NCBI GenBank assembly: GCA_002321895.1 | Contig: DCMZ01000003.1 | Location: 399,070 to 463,069 of the forward strand | DNA length: 64,000 bases | Source of the DNA: Bdellovibrionaceae bacterium UBA1609 | GTDB taxonomy: Bacteria; Bdellovibrionota; Bdellovibrionia; Bdellovibrionales; UBA1609 | Direction: 5' to 3' | In this document: positions 54,700 to 64,000 of the stretch, piece by piece | Position numbering within the stretch: the stretch's first letter is position 1 | Layout of the letters: each line of letters begins with the position of its first letter | Translations under genes and position numbers: made by a program | Notes under the pieces: generated by a model | The model's input: only the letters and a program-made list of their open reading frames with translations | Told to the model about the DNA's origin: nothing | The model's database searches: none

Positions 54700-55071
54700 C
54701 TATTGAGGCCGCTTGAGCAAAAATATGCCAACAACCCCTGGGATTAACGTAGCTACTCCTGCGATCAAACCTAAGGGATTAAATCCCATGTGTATAACCA
54801 ATTGATACAAGATTAGCCCTAAAATTGGCCATTTAAATACAATGACACCTAGGCTCAAGGCAACCCGTTTTTTGATAAAAATGTTTTTTAAACACCAACC
54901 GGCTAAGGAAAAATTTAATAAACTCATTGAGCTGCCAATGATTAATTCCCACCGGATATTTTGCAGAATTGGAGTGGCAAATGATAATAATATTACGCAA
55001 ACCGTTACAACCCCATGAGGTATAATAATGCGAGGATATTCTATTGAAATCGTTTGGTTATTCGGACTCAC
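54700..55071 (-). CDS. atpI: AtpI-like Fo accessory membrane protein
   Basis: This 123-aa protein has four hydrophobic segments: VVTVCVILLSFATPIL, WELIIGSSMSLLNFSLAGWC, ALSLGVIVFKWPILGLILYQ and LGLIAGVATLIPGVVGIFLL. Position directly upstream of atpB and this topology fit AtpI (subunit I), which with AtpZ helps assemble the c-ring and may form a Ca2+/Mg2+ channel. The family call rests mostly on location and size. Confidence 0.72.
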   Translation of the reverse strand: MSPNNQTISIEYPRIIIPHGVVTVCVILLSFATPILQNIRWELIIGSSMSLLNFSLAGWCLKNIFIKKRVALSLGVIVFKWPILGLILYQLVIHMGFNPLGLIAGVATLIPGVVGIFLLKRPQ

Positions 55072-55279
55072 TTTGATCCTTCAATTGATCCTGAAAGCGT
55101 TTTAGCAAAACGATGAAATGGATGACCCAACCCACAAAAACCACCAATAATAGCCCCGCTTGGCCGAGACCGCGCAGTTCATACTCCTTATCAATCGTCT
55201 CTCCCAAATAGAGAGCTCCAATTACCAAAAATGCGAGTTCAATCCCTACACCGATGAAAATATACATACCTCTATTCAT
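55058..55279 (-). CDS. AtpZ-like Fo accessory membrane protein
   Basis: The 73-aa protein has two transmembrane helices (YIFIGVGIELAFLVIGALYL and AGLLLVVFVGWVIHFIVLLK) separated by a short GETIDKEYELRGLG loop, the AtpZ/AtpI pattern. It overlaps the AtpI-like gene by 14 bp and the lipoprotein gene by 4 bp. Confidence 0.75.
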   Translation of the reverse strand: MNRGMYIFIGVGIELAFLVIGALYLGETIDKEYELRGLGQAGLLLVVFVGWVIHFIVLLKRFQDQLKDQSESE

Positions 55280-56085
55280 CGGACACGTCCCCTAGCACCG
55301 GGAAGATTCTTTTTACGCTCTCTGAGACGAGACACTTTCGATTCTATAAAGGTTGTATCCGGAAAACTGCCCCGCAACTCCTCTAAGATGGATATGGCCC
55401 GATCAAAATCTTTAAGCTCTTCAAAACAAACCGCTAAATTGATTTGAACATTCTCTTTCACAGACCGTTCAGGAAACTCTTCAATTAATTCCGTGTAAAC
55501 ATCAATGGCATTTTTATGATCTTTAACCGTTAGTAAAATATTGCCTTTGAAAAGTAATATTTGAAATCTTTCATCTTCCTTCAAGTCCCCTTTTAGGATT
55601 TCTTCCACTTCCACTTGGGCTTGATAAAACTTATTGAGATTAAAAAACGATTTTGCCACAAAAGTCTTATATTCTGTTCGTTTACTATTGTCCGTTTCTA
55701 AACGAATGAGCTTGTTGAATTCCTCAATGGCTCCACTAAAATCCTGAATATTTTCAAACATAACCATAGCTAATTTAAGTTGATAGGTTTTTACTTTTTC
55801 TGGATCTTGCGACTTTATAATTAAAAAACGATATAAATCGAGGGCTTCTGAATACATTCCAAGCTCTTCAACCATTACCACAGCGGCTTTTTCTGCCGCC
55901 AATAACGCTATTTCCGACTCCGGGTTTCGCTTTAGAACCCTGATGTAATATTTACGTGCGGTGGTATAGTCCTTTTCTTTATAAGCTCTTTCCGCGCGAT
56001 TGAACTCCATCCGTACAGAGGAAAAATCACATCCAGTGAGCATAGAAATACATATTAATGGAAGCACCCATTTCAATAAAAACAT
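55276..56085 (-). CDS. TPR lipoprotein at the head of the Fo operon
   Basis: The 269-aa protein has a lipoprotein signal (PLICISMLTGC, acylated Cys at 19) followed by about five TPR units, for example AERAYKEKDYTTARKYYIRV, ALDLYRFLIIKSQDPEKVKT and DVYTELIEEFPERSVKENVQ. The gene overlaps atpZ by 4 bp, so it is cotranscribed with Fo genes, which is unusual for ATP synthase. TPR lipoproteins often scaffold outer-membrane assembly (BamD-like). Why it travels with Fo genes is unknown. Confidence 0.82.
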   Translation of the reverse strand: MFLLKWVLPLICISMLTGCDFSSVRMEFNRAERAYKEKDYTTARKYYIRVLKRNPESEIALLAAEKAAVVMVEELGMYSEALDLYRFLIIKSQDPEKVKTYQLKLAMVMFENIQDFSGAIEEFNKLIRLETDNSKRTEYKTFVAKSFFNLNKFYQAQVEVEEILKGDLKEDERFQILLFKGNILLTVKDHKNAIDVYTELIEEFPERSVKENVQINLAVCFEELKDFDRAISILEELRGSFPDTTFIESKVSRLRERKKNLPGARGRVR

Positions 56086-56160
56086 GGCCTAATCTAGCAC
56101 TGAATTCCAGCCTCTGCTAGATGAAATGGCTAGCACACAGCTTCCTCTTCCTTGGGAAAT

Positions 56161-56190
56161 AAAAAAAGGCGACCCACTACGATCGCCTTT
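56161..56190 (-). terminator. intrinsic terminator of the HVPGGNP lipoprotein gene
   Basis: Minus strand: AAAGGCGA, a 10-nt loop, TCGCCTTT, then T4-T7. It begins 30 bp beyond the stop codon. Confidence 0.85.
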
Positions 56191-56219
56191 AAAGACTCAT
56201 TTTTCCCTAGCTATTTTTA

Positions 56220-56708
56220 TTAGTTACAGAGTCCGAGGTAATCTTCTGAATGATTCGATGAATTTCCATTTTGATGTAAATGACCGTTCAGTCCATTGAC
56301 GCTGATACAGATATTGTGCCGATTTTCCGGGTTGCCTCCTGGAACATGACATACGAGAACACCCTCTCTTCCGTCATCTTGGTCACATGCATAATTGTCT
56401 AGATCTAAGGGTTCACCCCCCTCATCTGCATATTCGCCGTTGTTAGTGTCTTCATCGGTAGGATAGTTCTCGTCGACGGGATCATCCTCATAGACATAGT
56501 CCGGATCATCTGGATCCGCATCTACAATCCCATCCGGCTCTTCTATTTCACCATTTTCCAAACCCTCTACCACTTCAGGAATAGTTGGTGCGGCAGTGCC
56601 TTTTGTTGCACTATCTACATTAGCAAACTCAACATCACTACAGTTTTGGAAAGCAAATAATAGTAAACCCACAAAAACTATGCATATGCTTCTTGATATT
56701 TTCATCAT
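56220..56708 (-). CDS. acidic lipoprotein with C-terminal HVPxGNP motif
   Basis: This is a 162-aa exported lipoprotein with the FQNC-type lipobox (FAFQNCSDVEFAN). Residues 35-100 are extremely acidic (DPDDPDYVYEDDPVDENYPT), probably disordered and possibly Ca2+-binding. The last 50 residues (VCHVPGGNPENRHNICISVN then GLNGHLHQNG...HSEDYLG) resemble a short Cys/His motif seen in other secreted proteins, where it ends HGDxLG. AAGGGGTAACG precedes the start. It is not in an operon. Function unknown. Confidence 0.72.
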   Translation of the reverse strand: MMKISRSICIVFVGLLLFAFQNCSDVEFANVDSATKGTAAPTIPEVVEGLENGEIEEPDGIVDADPDDPDYVYEDDPVDENYPTDEDTNNGEYADEGGEPLDLDNYACDQDDGREGVLVCHVPGGNPENRHNICISVNGLNGHLHQNGNSSNHSEDYLGLCN

Positions 56709-56854
56709 CGTTACCCCTTGATAGCAAATACAAGTTGCAACTAAGATGCCTGCCGAGAGCTGTTACATTAGCTCTCAACGTATAAAAAATGGATTGTTTA
56801 AAAAAATGCGGAGTAATTAGACGTATCAAAGTGAATCTAATATCTCAAAATGAA

Positions 56855-59320
56855 TCACTCTTCGTCGTCGTCCTCTTTGTCTAGTACCGCTACACCAGTC
56901 ACTCGTTCACCGGCATTAATGTTAATTAGCCGCACACCTTGGGTATTTCGACCAAATGTCGAAATATCGGAACACTTCATGCGGATGGCTTGGCCTTCAT
57001 TTGTGGTAATCATGAGATGTTGATCTTCACTCACCAATGTTGCCGTTACCACTTTTCCAGTTTTCGAGGTGGTCTTCTGGGCAATAATTCCGACTCCACC
57101 ACGACTTTGCGTTCTATACTCTTCGATAGGAGTTCTTTTTCCGTAACCCGCTTCTGTGACTACTAAAACTGTATCTTTACAGTCTTTAGGGATTACTGAC
57201 ATACCTACCACTCGGTCTTCTTTACCAAGAGTAATACCTTTTACTCCTCTGGCCGTCCGACCCATTGCTCGCACATCACCTTCATCAAATCGAATGGACA
57301 TACCTTCTCTGGTGGCGATCAGCACATCACTTGTACCCGTACTTAGCTTCGCTTGAATCAATGTGTCTTCTAAATCCGTAGTCAGTGCTATCAACCCTGA
57401 AGGCCGTGGTTTAGAAAATTGCTGTAGAGCCGTCTTTTTAATGATTCCATTGTTTGTTAACAGAACCACAAAACCATTCGCTTCTTCACCTTTAGCAAAA
57501 TCTCGAATGGGAAGTATCGCTTGAGCCCTTTCTCCGCCAGAGAGATTGACTACGTTTGCAATCGATTTACCTCGAGCCGTTCGTGATCCCTGAGGTAATC
57601 TATGCACTTTTGTCCAATAAGCTTTTCCACGATCGGAGAAAGTTAACAACGTTGTATGAGTGTCGGCCGCAAAAATACGCCAAACAAAATCTTCATCCCG
57701 AGTCTTAGCCCCTTTTAAACCCTTACCCCCGCGTTTTTGTAAACGGTACTCTTCGATGGGAATACGCTTAATAAAACCAGAATTGGTTAAAGAAACGATC
57801 ATCTCTTCATTGGCAATTAGGTCTTCGTCTTCCGTGTCGTCTTCCGCAGCTTCAATTTTCGTTCTACGAGGCGAAGTATAGCGCTCTTTGACTTCTTTGA
57901 GCTCCTCCACAATGATTTTGTAGATTTCAGCAACATCACCAAGAACCTTTTTCAACCACTGAATGGTTTTCATAAGCTCATTAAGTTCGTTTTCAATTTT
58001 TTCACGCTCTAAACCAGTTAATCTCTGTAAGCGCATTTCCAAGATGGCTTTTGCCTGCTCATCAGTAAAAGAGAACTGATCTACAAGTTTAGCCTTAGCT
58101 ATGCTTGTTTCTTTTGAAGATCGAATCGCCGCAATAACCTCATCAATTTGATCGAGGGCTTTTTTAAGACCTTCTAAAATATGGGCACGAGCCTCAGCTT
58201 TTTTAAGTTCATAAATACATCGACGGGTAACAACATCACGACGATGCTCTACGAAAGCTTCTAGCATAGCCTTCAGGTTAAACATACGTGGACGATTTTT
58301 AGAATCAATCGCCAACATGATTATACCAAAGCTCACCTGTAACTGAGTGTACTTGTAAAGACGGTTTAAAATAACCTGTGCATTTTCTCCCTTTTTAAGG
58401 AAGATCACGATACGCATGCCTTCTCGAGAGGACTCATCTCGAATATCAGAAATACCTTCTACTTTTTTATCTCTTACCAAGTTTGCCATACTCTCAATGA
58501 GTTTCGCTTTATTTACCTGGTAGGGAATTTCAGTAACAACTATGCGCTCTCGATCTTTACTGTGTGGCTCGATCTCCGCAACCGCACGAATACTAATTAC
58601 ACCTCTACCTTTCTTATAGGCGGAGTTGATCCCTTGAGTTCCAGATATCACTCCATGTGTAGGAAAATCTGGGCCCTTTACAAAGCCCATTAGATCATCA
58701 ATCGAGGCTTCCGGGTTTTCTATGAGGTGAATTGTTCCGTCAATAAGCTCATCTAAGTTATGAGGAGGTATGTTAGTAGCCATCCCCACGGCAATGCCTG
58801 AAGAACCGTTAGCTAATAGGTTTGGAAACTTAGCTGGCAAAACAGAAGGAATAAATAAAGAATCATCATAGTTGGGCTGGAAAGTGACAGTGTCTTTTTC
58901 AATATCTTTTAGTAACTCTTCCGCCAAGCGAGTCATACGTACTTCTGTATAACGTTGGGCGGCTGGAGAATCGCCATCGATGGAACCAAAGTTACCTTGT
59001 CCGTCTACAAGAGGGTACCTTAGAGAGAAGTCCTGAGCCATTCGAACCATAGAGTCATAAACAGCCATATCACCATGTGGGTGGTATTTACCAATCACAT
59101 CCCCCACAATACGCGCCGATTTTTTATAGGGCTTATTGTGTTGGTTACCTAAATCATTCATTGCAAAGAGAATACGTCGATGCACCGGCTTTAAACCATC
59201 GCGCACATCCGGGAGAGCTCGCCCAACAATAACACTCATAGAGTATTGCATGTAGGCTTCACGCATTTCCTTATTAATATCGACCTGAGTTACATCACTT
59301 GGAGTATTTGTATCTTCCAT
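56855..59320 (-). CDS. gyrA: DNA gyrase subunit A
   Basis: GyrA is the DNA breakage-reunion subunit. The 821-aa protein has the active-site Tyr124 in [12 protein letters not shown], and C-terminal beta-pinwheel blades including the GyrA-box variant QKRGGKG that wraps DNA. In the quinolone-resistance region, [13 protein letters not shown] puts Met85 where E. coli has Ser83, while the Asp87 equivalent (Asp89) is kept. It lies 20 bp after gyrB. Confidence 0.97.
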   Translation of the reverse strand: MEDTNTPSDVTQVDINKEMREAYMQYSMSVIVGRALPDVRDGLKPVHRRILFAMNDLGNQHNKPYKKSARIVGDVIGKYHPHGDMAVYDSMVRMAQDFSLRYPLVDGQGNFGSIDGDSPAAQRYTEVRMTRLAEELLKDIEKDTVTFQPNYDDSLFIPSVLPAKFPNLLANGSSGIAVGMATNIPPHNLDELIDGTIHLIENPEASIDDLMGFVKGPDFPTHGVISGTQGINSAYKKGRGVISIRAVAEIEPHSKDRERIVVTEIPYQVNKAKLIESMANLVRDKKVEGISDIRDESSREGMRIVIFLKKGENAQVILNRLYKYTQLQVSFGIIMLAIDSKNRPRMFNLKAMLEAFVEHRRDVVTRRCIYELKKAEARAHILEGLKKALDQIDEVIAAIRSSKETSIAKAKLVDQFSFTDEQAKAILEMRLQRLTGLEREKIENELNELMKTIQWLKKVLGDVAEIYKIIVEELKEVKERYTSPRRTKIEAAEDDTEDEDLIANEEMIVSLTNSGFIKRIPIEEYRLQKRGGKGLKGAKTRDEDFVWRIFAADTHTTLLTFSDRGKAYWTKVHRLPQGSRTARGKSIANVVNLSGGERAQAILPIRDFAKGEEANGFVVLLTNNGIIKKTALQQFSKPRPSGLIALTTDLEDTLIQAKLSTGTSDVLIATREGMSIRFDEGDVRAMGRTARGVKGITLGKEDRVVGMSVIPKDCKDTVLVVTEAGYGKRTPIEEYRTQSRGGVGIIAQKTTSKTGKVVTATLVSEDQHLMITTNEGQAIRMKCSDISTFGRNTQGVRLININAGERVTGVAVLDKEDDDEE

Positions 59321-59340
59321 CTCAAATTACCTTTTCAATC

Positions 59341-61782
<2,442 letters not shown>

Positions 61783-61792
61783 TTATTCCCTT

Positions 61793-62938
61793 CTAACGAT
61801 TCGGAATGATTTGTCCTTGCTGAATTTCAAACACTGAAATTCCATCCTCTGAATCCTGATCGAAGCGGAAAGATAGATCCGTAGTTGTGATAAAAATCTG
61901 CGCGTCTATCCGTCTTAAAAACTGCACTAAATGAGTGCGCTTATCTTCGTCTAATTCAGACAGAACATCATCTAACATTAAGAGGGGATAGTCATTAAAA
62001 ACGTTATGAAATTCGATGATTTGAGCCATTTTAAAGGCCAAAATTAATGCCCTTTGTTGCCCCTGAGAACAGTAATATCTAGAGTCTTCTCCGAACATCA
62101 GAAATTGAATATCGTGTTTATGTGGACCGACCAGTGAAAGACCGGAATCTTGCTCGGCTGAAGAAAGCTCATTGGCTCTTTCAATAATCATTTCTTTCAC
62201 TAAATCTGGCGTCACCTCCATTACAGAATGACCAGACATTAAATAATCCACAGAGATATCCACATCTTGGCCAGTAAAGATACCTTGAAGGGCTTCTTTA
62301 AAAGACCTTTTAAGCCGTTTTAATGCTGAGATGCGGTTAAGGGTAAGCTCAGCGGCTACAGGAAAATACAGCTCGTTTATGGAAGCGAGAACCCGTTTCT
62401 GTTGAGTGGCCGGACCTTCCGATATCCGGATATCTTTAAGAATCTTGTTTCTCGATTTTAACAACTTGCGAAATTTTTGAATCAATTTCATCTGATGGGG
62501 ATCTAATAACACCAACCATTCATCTACCAAGATGCGTCGTTCATCCGGACCATTTTTGATGGCATTTAAGGATTCTGGTGAAAATAAAACGACGGGATAG
62601 TCTTTTACCAACTGGGTGCTTGTAAGACGTTTGTTGTTTTTAAGATAAGTTTTTCGAACTCCAGAAAGTTGCACCTTTAAGTCGCTCTCTAAGTCGTGGT
62701 TTAAAACCCGTAAATGTGCAAAACCCTGTGTGGAATGTTCATAACTCGTTTTTAATAAAAAGGAATCTGTCTTTGTTGGGCGAAAAGATTGCCCACGTGT
62801 TAACAAATAAATGCTCTCAATGAGGTTCGTTTTGCCCTGCCCGTTCTTCCCAACGAACACATTCACTTTGGGCCCTAATTTAAGACGCAAATTCTTAAAG
62901 TTTCTGTAATTATGAAGCTGTAATTCTTTAACTAACAC
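61793..62938 (-). CDS. recF: DNA replication/repair protein RecF
   Basis: RecF loads the recombinase at gaps and is an SMC-like ATPase. The 381-aa protein has Walker A VFVGKNGQGKTNLIESI, the signature region YCSQGQQRALILAFKMAQII, and Walker B LLMLDDVLSELDEDKR with the following ITTTDLS. Position between dnaN and gyrB is the classical order. Confidence 0.96.
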   Translation of the reverse strand: MLVKELQLHNYRNFKNLRLKLGPKVNVFVGKNGQGKTNLIESIYLLTRGQSFRPTKTDSFLLKTSYEHSTQGFAHLRVLNHDLESDLKVQLSGVRKTYLKNNKRLTSTQLVKDYPVVLFSPESLNAIKNGPDERRILVDEWLVLLDPHQMKLIQKFRKLLKSRNKILKDIRISEGPATQQKRVLASINELYFPVAAELTLNRISALKRLKRSFKEALQGIFTGQDVDISVDYLMSGHSVMEVTPDLVKEMIIERANELSSAEQDSGLSLVGPHKHDIQFLMFGEDSRYYCSQGQQRALILAFKMAQIIEFHNVFNDYPLLMLDDVLSELDEDKRTHLVQFLRRIDAQIFITTTDLSFRFDQDSEDGISVFEIQQGQIIPNR

Positions 62939-63043
62939 TCGTACACATTTCCAACAGAGTTATTCACATTGCAAGGGCTTTCAGCACCATTTTCTTAAAG
63001 AAAGTGAAATCATTAACGGATCAAATCAATGATTTCGACATAA

Positions 63044-63343
63044 CTACACTCTTTTCCGTAACTCATAAAGCCAAGCCTTTTTATTTTCTCCAGGTTTTAT
63101 ACCCCACCAAAGACAACCAATGTTCTGCGCATTATCCACAAGTTTATAAACAAACTGCGTGTCTGGAATTTTATTATCAGGAAAAAAATATTTGATTTGC
63201 TCTAAAGAGGTTTTTTTTGCTTCTGCTTTTGAGATCTCTAAGTTCTTTACAAGCTCAGATACAAAGTCATTATAAATTCTTTCAAGAAAAGCATCTAATT
63301 CGGAATCCTTGATTTTATTAAGTTCCATTTCTTTTCCACACAC
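63044..63343 (-). pseudogene. N-terminal remnant of a GNAT acetyltransferase
   Basis: The ORF is 99 aa from a non-ATG codon at 63343, or about 94 aa from the ATG at 63328. It matches the N-terminal half of GNAT enzymes: a helical segment (ELDAFLERIYNDFVSELVKN), FVYKLVDNAQNIGCLWWGIK and KAWLYELRKRV, where the family continues into the RGKGYG acetyl-CoA loop. That loop and the rest of the domain are missing in all frames I read down to recF. It is likely a truncated or frameshifted gene. Confidence 0.65.
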
Positions 63344-63461
63344 CCAACAGGTTTATACACATTTTTCTGTTTGTCTTTTGTATTTATTTTTTTCGAAACC
63401 TGTTTAAATCGAAAGGCTTTCTTTCGTTTATAATGCTCAAGCTACTGATTCACTAAAAATT

Positions 63462-63495
63462 AAAAAAACAGCCATCCGATGATCGAGATGGCTGT
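63462..63495 (-). terminator. intrinsic terminator of dnaN
   Basis: The minus strand has ACAGCCATC, a 10-nt loop, GATGGCTGT and then T6, 31 bp past the dnaN stop. Confidence 0.88.
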
Positions 63496-63525
63496 ATAGT
63501 ATTTATTAACATCCGAAGATATGAA

Positions 63526-64000
63526 CTAAATGCGCATAGGCATCACTACACAGGTGTAGTTGTTGTCTGCTTCTGGTTTAACAAGCCCTGGGGAAAGTTG
63601 ATCATTCATCTCCAAGGTTACCGTTTCATCACCAATAGAATTTAAAGCTTCTAAAATGTATTTCGCATTAAAGCCAATTTTAAAATCTTCGCCCTTGTAA
63701 TCGATTTCCAATTCTTCTCTGGCATCACCCATTTCTGGATTGTTCGAAGACACTTGCATCCGACCTTGGCTAAGAGCAAAAGTAACGCCTTTGGATTTTT
63801 GGTTAGACAACAAGGACACTCGTTTTAATGTGGAATAAAGTTCGTCTTTTCTTACACGAATGGATTGTTTTAAAGATTGTGGAATAAGCTGTTGATAGTT
63901 GGGATATTTACCTTCGATCAGACGGATCATTAGTAACGTACTACCTGTTCGAACAATAAGTTGTGCACCTTCAACGGCCATTTCAAAAGTTTCATCCTTG
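63526..64000 (-). CDS. dnaN: DNA polymerase III sliding clamp (beta), C-terminal part
   Basis: The beta clamp tethers DNA polymerase to DNA. About 157 C-terminal codons are present; the frame runs off the window at 64000, so the internal Met at 63981 is not the true start. Typical domain-III features are visible: LMIRLIEGKYPNYQQLIPQS, RVSLLSNQKSKGVTFALSQG, FNAKYILEALNSIGDETVTL, and the C-terminal end YTCVVMPMRI, the conserved VMPMRL-like terminus that forms part of the peptide-binding cleft. Confidence 0.96.
   Translation of the reverse strand, partial: KDETFEMAVEGAQLIVRTGSTLLMIRLIEGKYPNYQQLIPQSLKQSIRVRKDELYSTLKRVSLLSNQKSKGVTFALSQGRMQVSSNNPEMGDAREELEIDYKGEDFKIGFNAKYILEALNSIGDETVTLEMNDQLSPGLVKPEADNNYTCVVMPMRI

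Larger units (their letters stand above)
62939..63525. other. recF-dnaN gap with a decayed gene and DnaA-box-like sites
   Basis: This 587-bp gap holds the GNAT remnant, the dnaN terminator, and four plus-strand nonamers matching DnaA-box patterns: TTATTCACA (62960), TTATCCACA (63132), TTTTCCACA (63332) and TTATACACA (63353). The last two are 21 bp apart. AT-rich sequence (63361-63400) and an inverted repeat AACAGGTTT / AAACCTGTT (63345-63405) are also present. Confidence 0.55.

Overview
This window is chromosomal DNA from a Bdellovibrio-like bacterium (Bdellovibrionota), read backwards from just beside dnaN. The lineage call is inference. It rests on a single-domain bacterial histone of the Bdellovibrio HBb (Bd0055) type, several lipoproteins (one with the 'FQNC' lipobox I associate with this group), AAAAGGTGCC palindromes, large secreted proteases, and a dnaN-recF-gyrB-gyrA block with only the Fo genes of ATP synthase nearby. 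GC content looks low to mid 40s by eye, lower than B. bacteriovorus HD100, so a relative is more likely than that species. I recognise no tRNA, rRNA, CRISPR array, prophage or intact insertion sequence.

Layout. 1-3.0 kb: gatC-gatA-gatB amidotransferase operon (gatB cut by the window edge). 3.2-5.3 kb: ligA, then a 127-bp self-complementary element. 5.4-8.4 kb: an outer-membrane-type protein, the histone and a metallophosphoesterase. 8.6-12.2 kb: an MltD-like lytic transglycosylase overlapping tail to tail with a large exported protein. 12.3-17.2 kb: a compact minus-strand run of periplasmic protein, TPR protein, LptM-like lipoprotein, dapA, dapB, a degenerate FolK-like protein, small transaldolase and a lipoprotein. 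17.4-23.3 kb: astacin-like protease, ftsK, a Fis-type protein, dnaB. 23.4-28.3 kb: an unusual cluster of a LysR regulator facing a stand-alone amino-acid-type adenylation domain, a TmpA-like membrane oxidoreductase and a crotonase. 28.4-30.6 kb: rplI, a DUF2232-type membrane protein and rpsF, with no rpsR. 30.8-35.6 kb: FHA protein, alpha/beta hydrolase, subtilisin-like protease and a small protein.

36.1-39.5 kb holds a CRP/FNR-type regulator and a sulfide/persulfide operon (two YeeE/YedE-type proteins, TauE/SafE, persulfide dioxygenase-like MBL enzyme), with a perfect inverted repeat in the promoter. 39.5-43.4 kb: Nudix hydrolase and sdhCAB. 43.7-46.2 kb: etfB-etfA and a DUF374 acyltransferase. 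46.2-51.3 kb: three consecutive parvulin-type foldases, pdxA and a phosphohexomutase. 51.3-53.5 kb: a pseudo-receiver protein with a long low-complexity linker carrying three regularly spaced DPYA motifs. 53.7-56.1 kb: Fo operon (TPR lipoprotein, atpZ, atpI, atpB, atpE). 56.2-64 kb: a lipoprotein, gyrA, gyrB, recF, a decayed GNAT gene among DnaA-box-like sites, and the C-terminal part of dnaN.

Most of the window is housekeeping. The parts that deserve attention are the adenylation/TmpA/crotonase cluster with its shared leaders and operator-like palindrome, the persulfide operon under an unusual regulator, the histone with a palindrome over its putative promoter, the c-subunit residues matching a Na+ site, a Met at the GyrA quinolone position, the pseudo-receiver DPYA protein, and several palindromic repeats.
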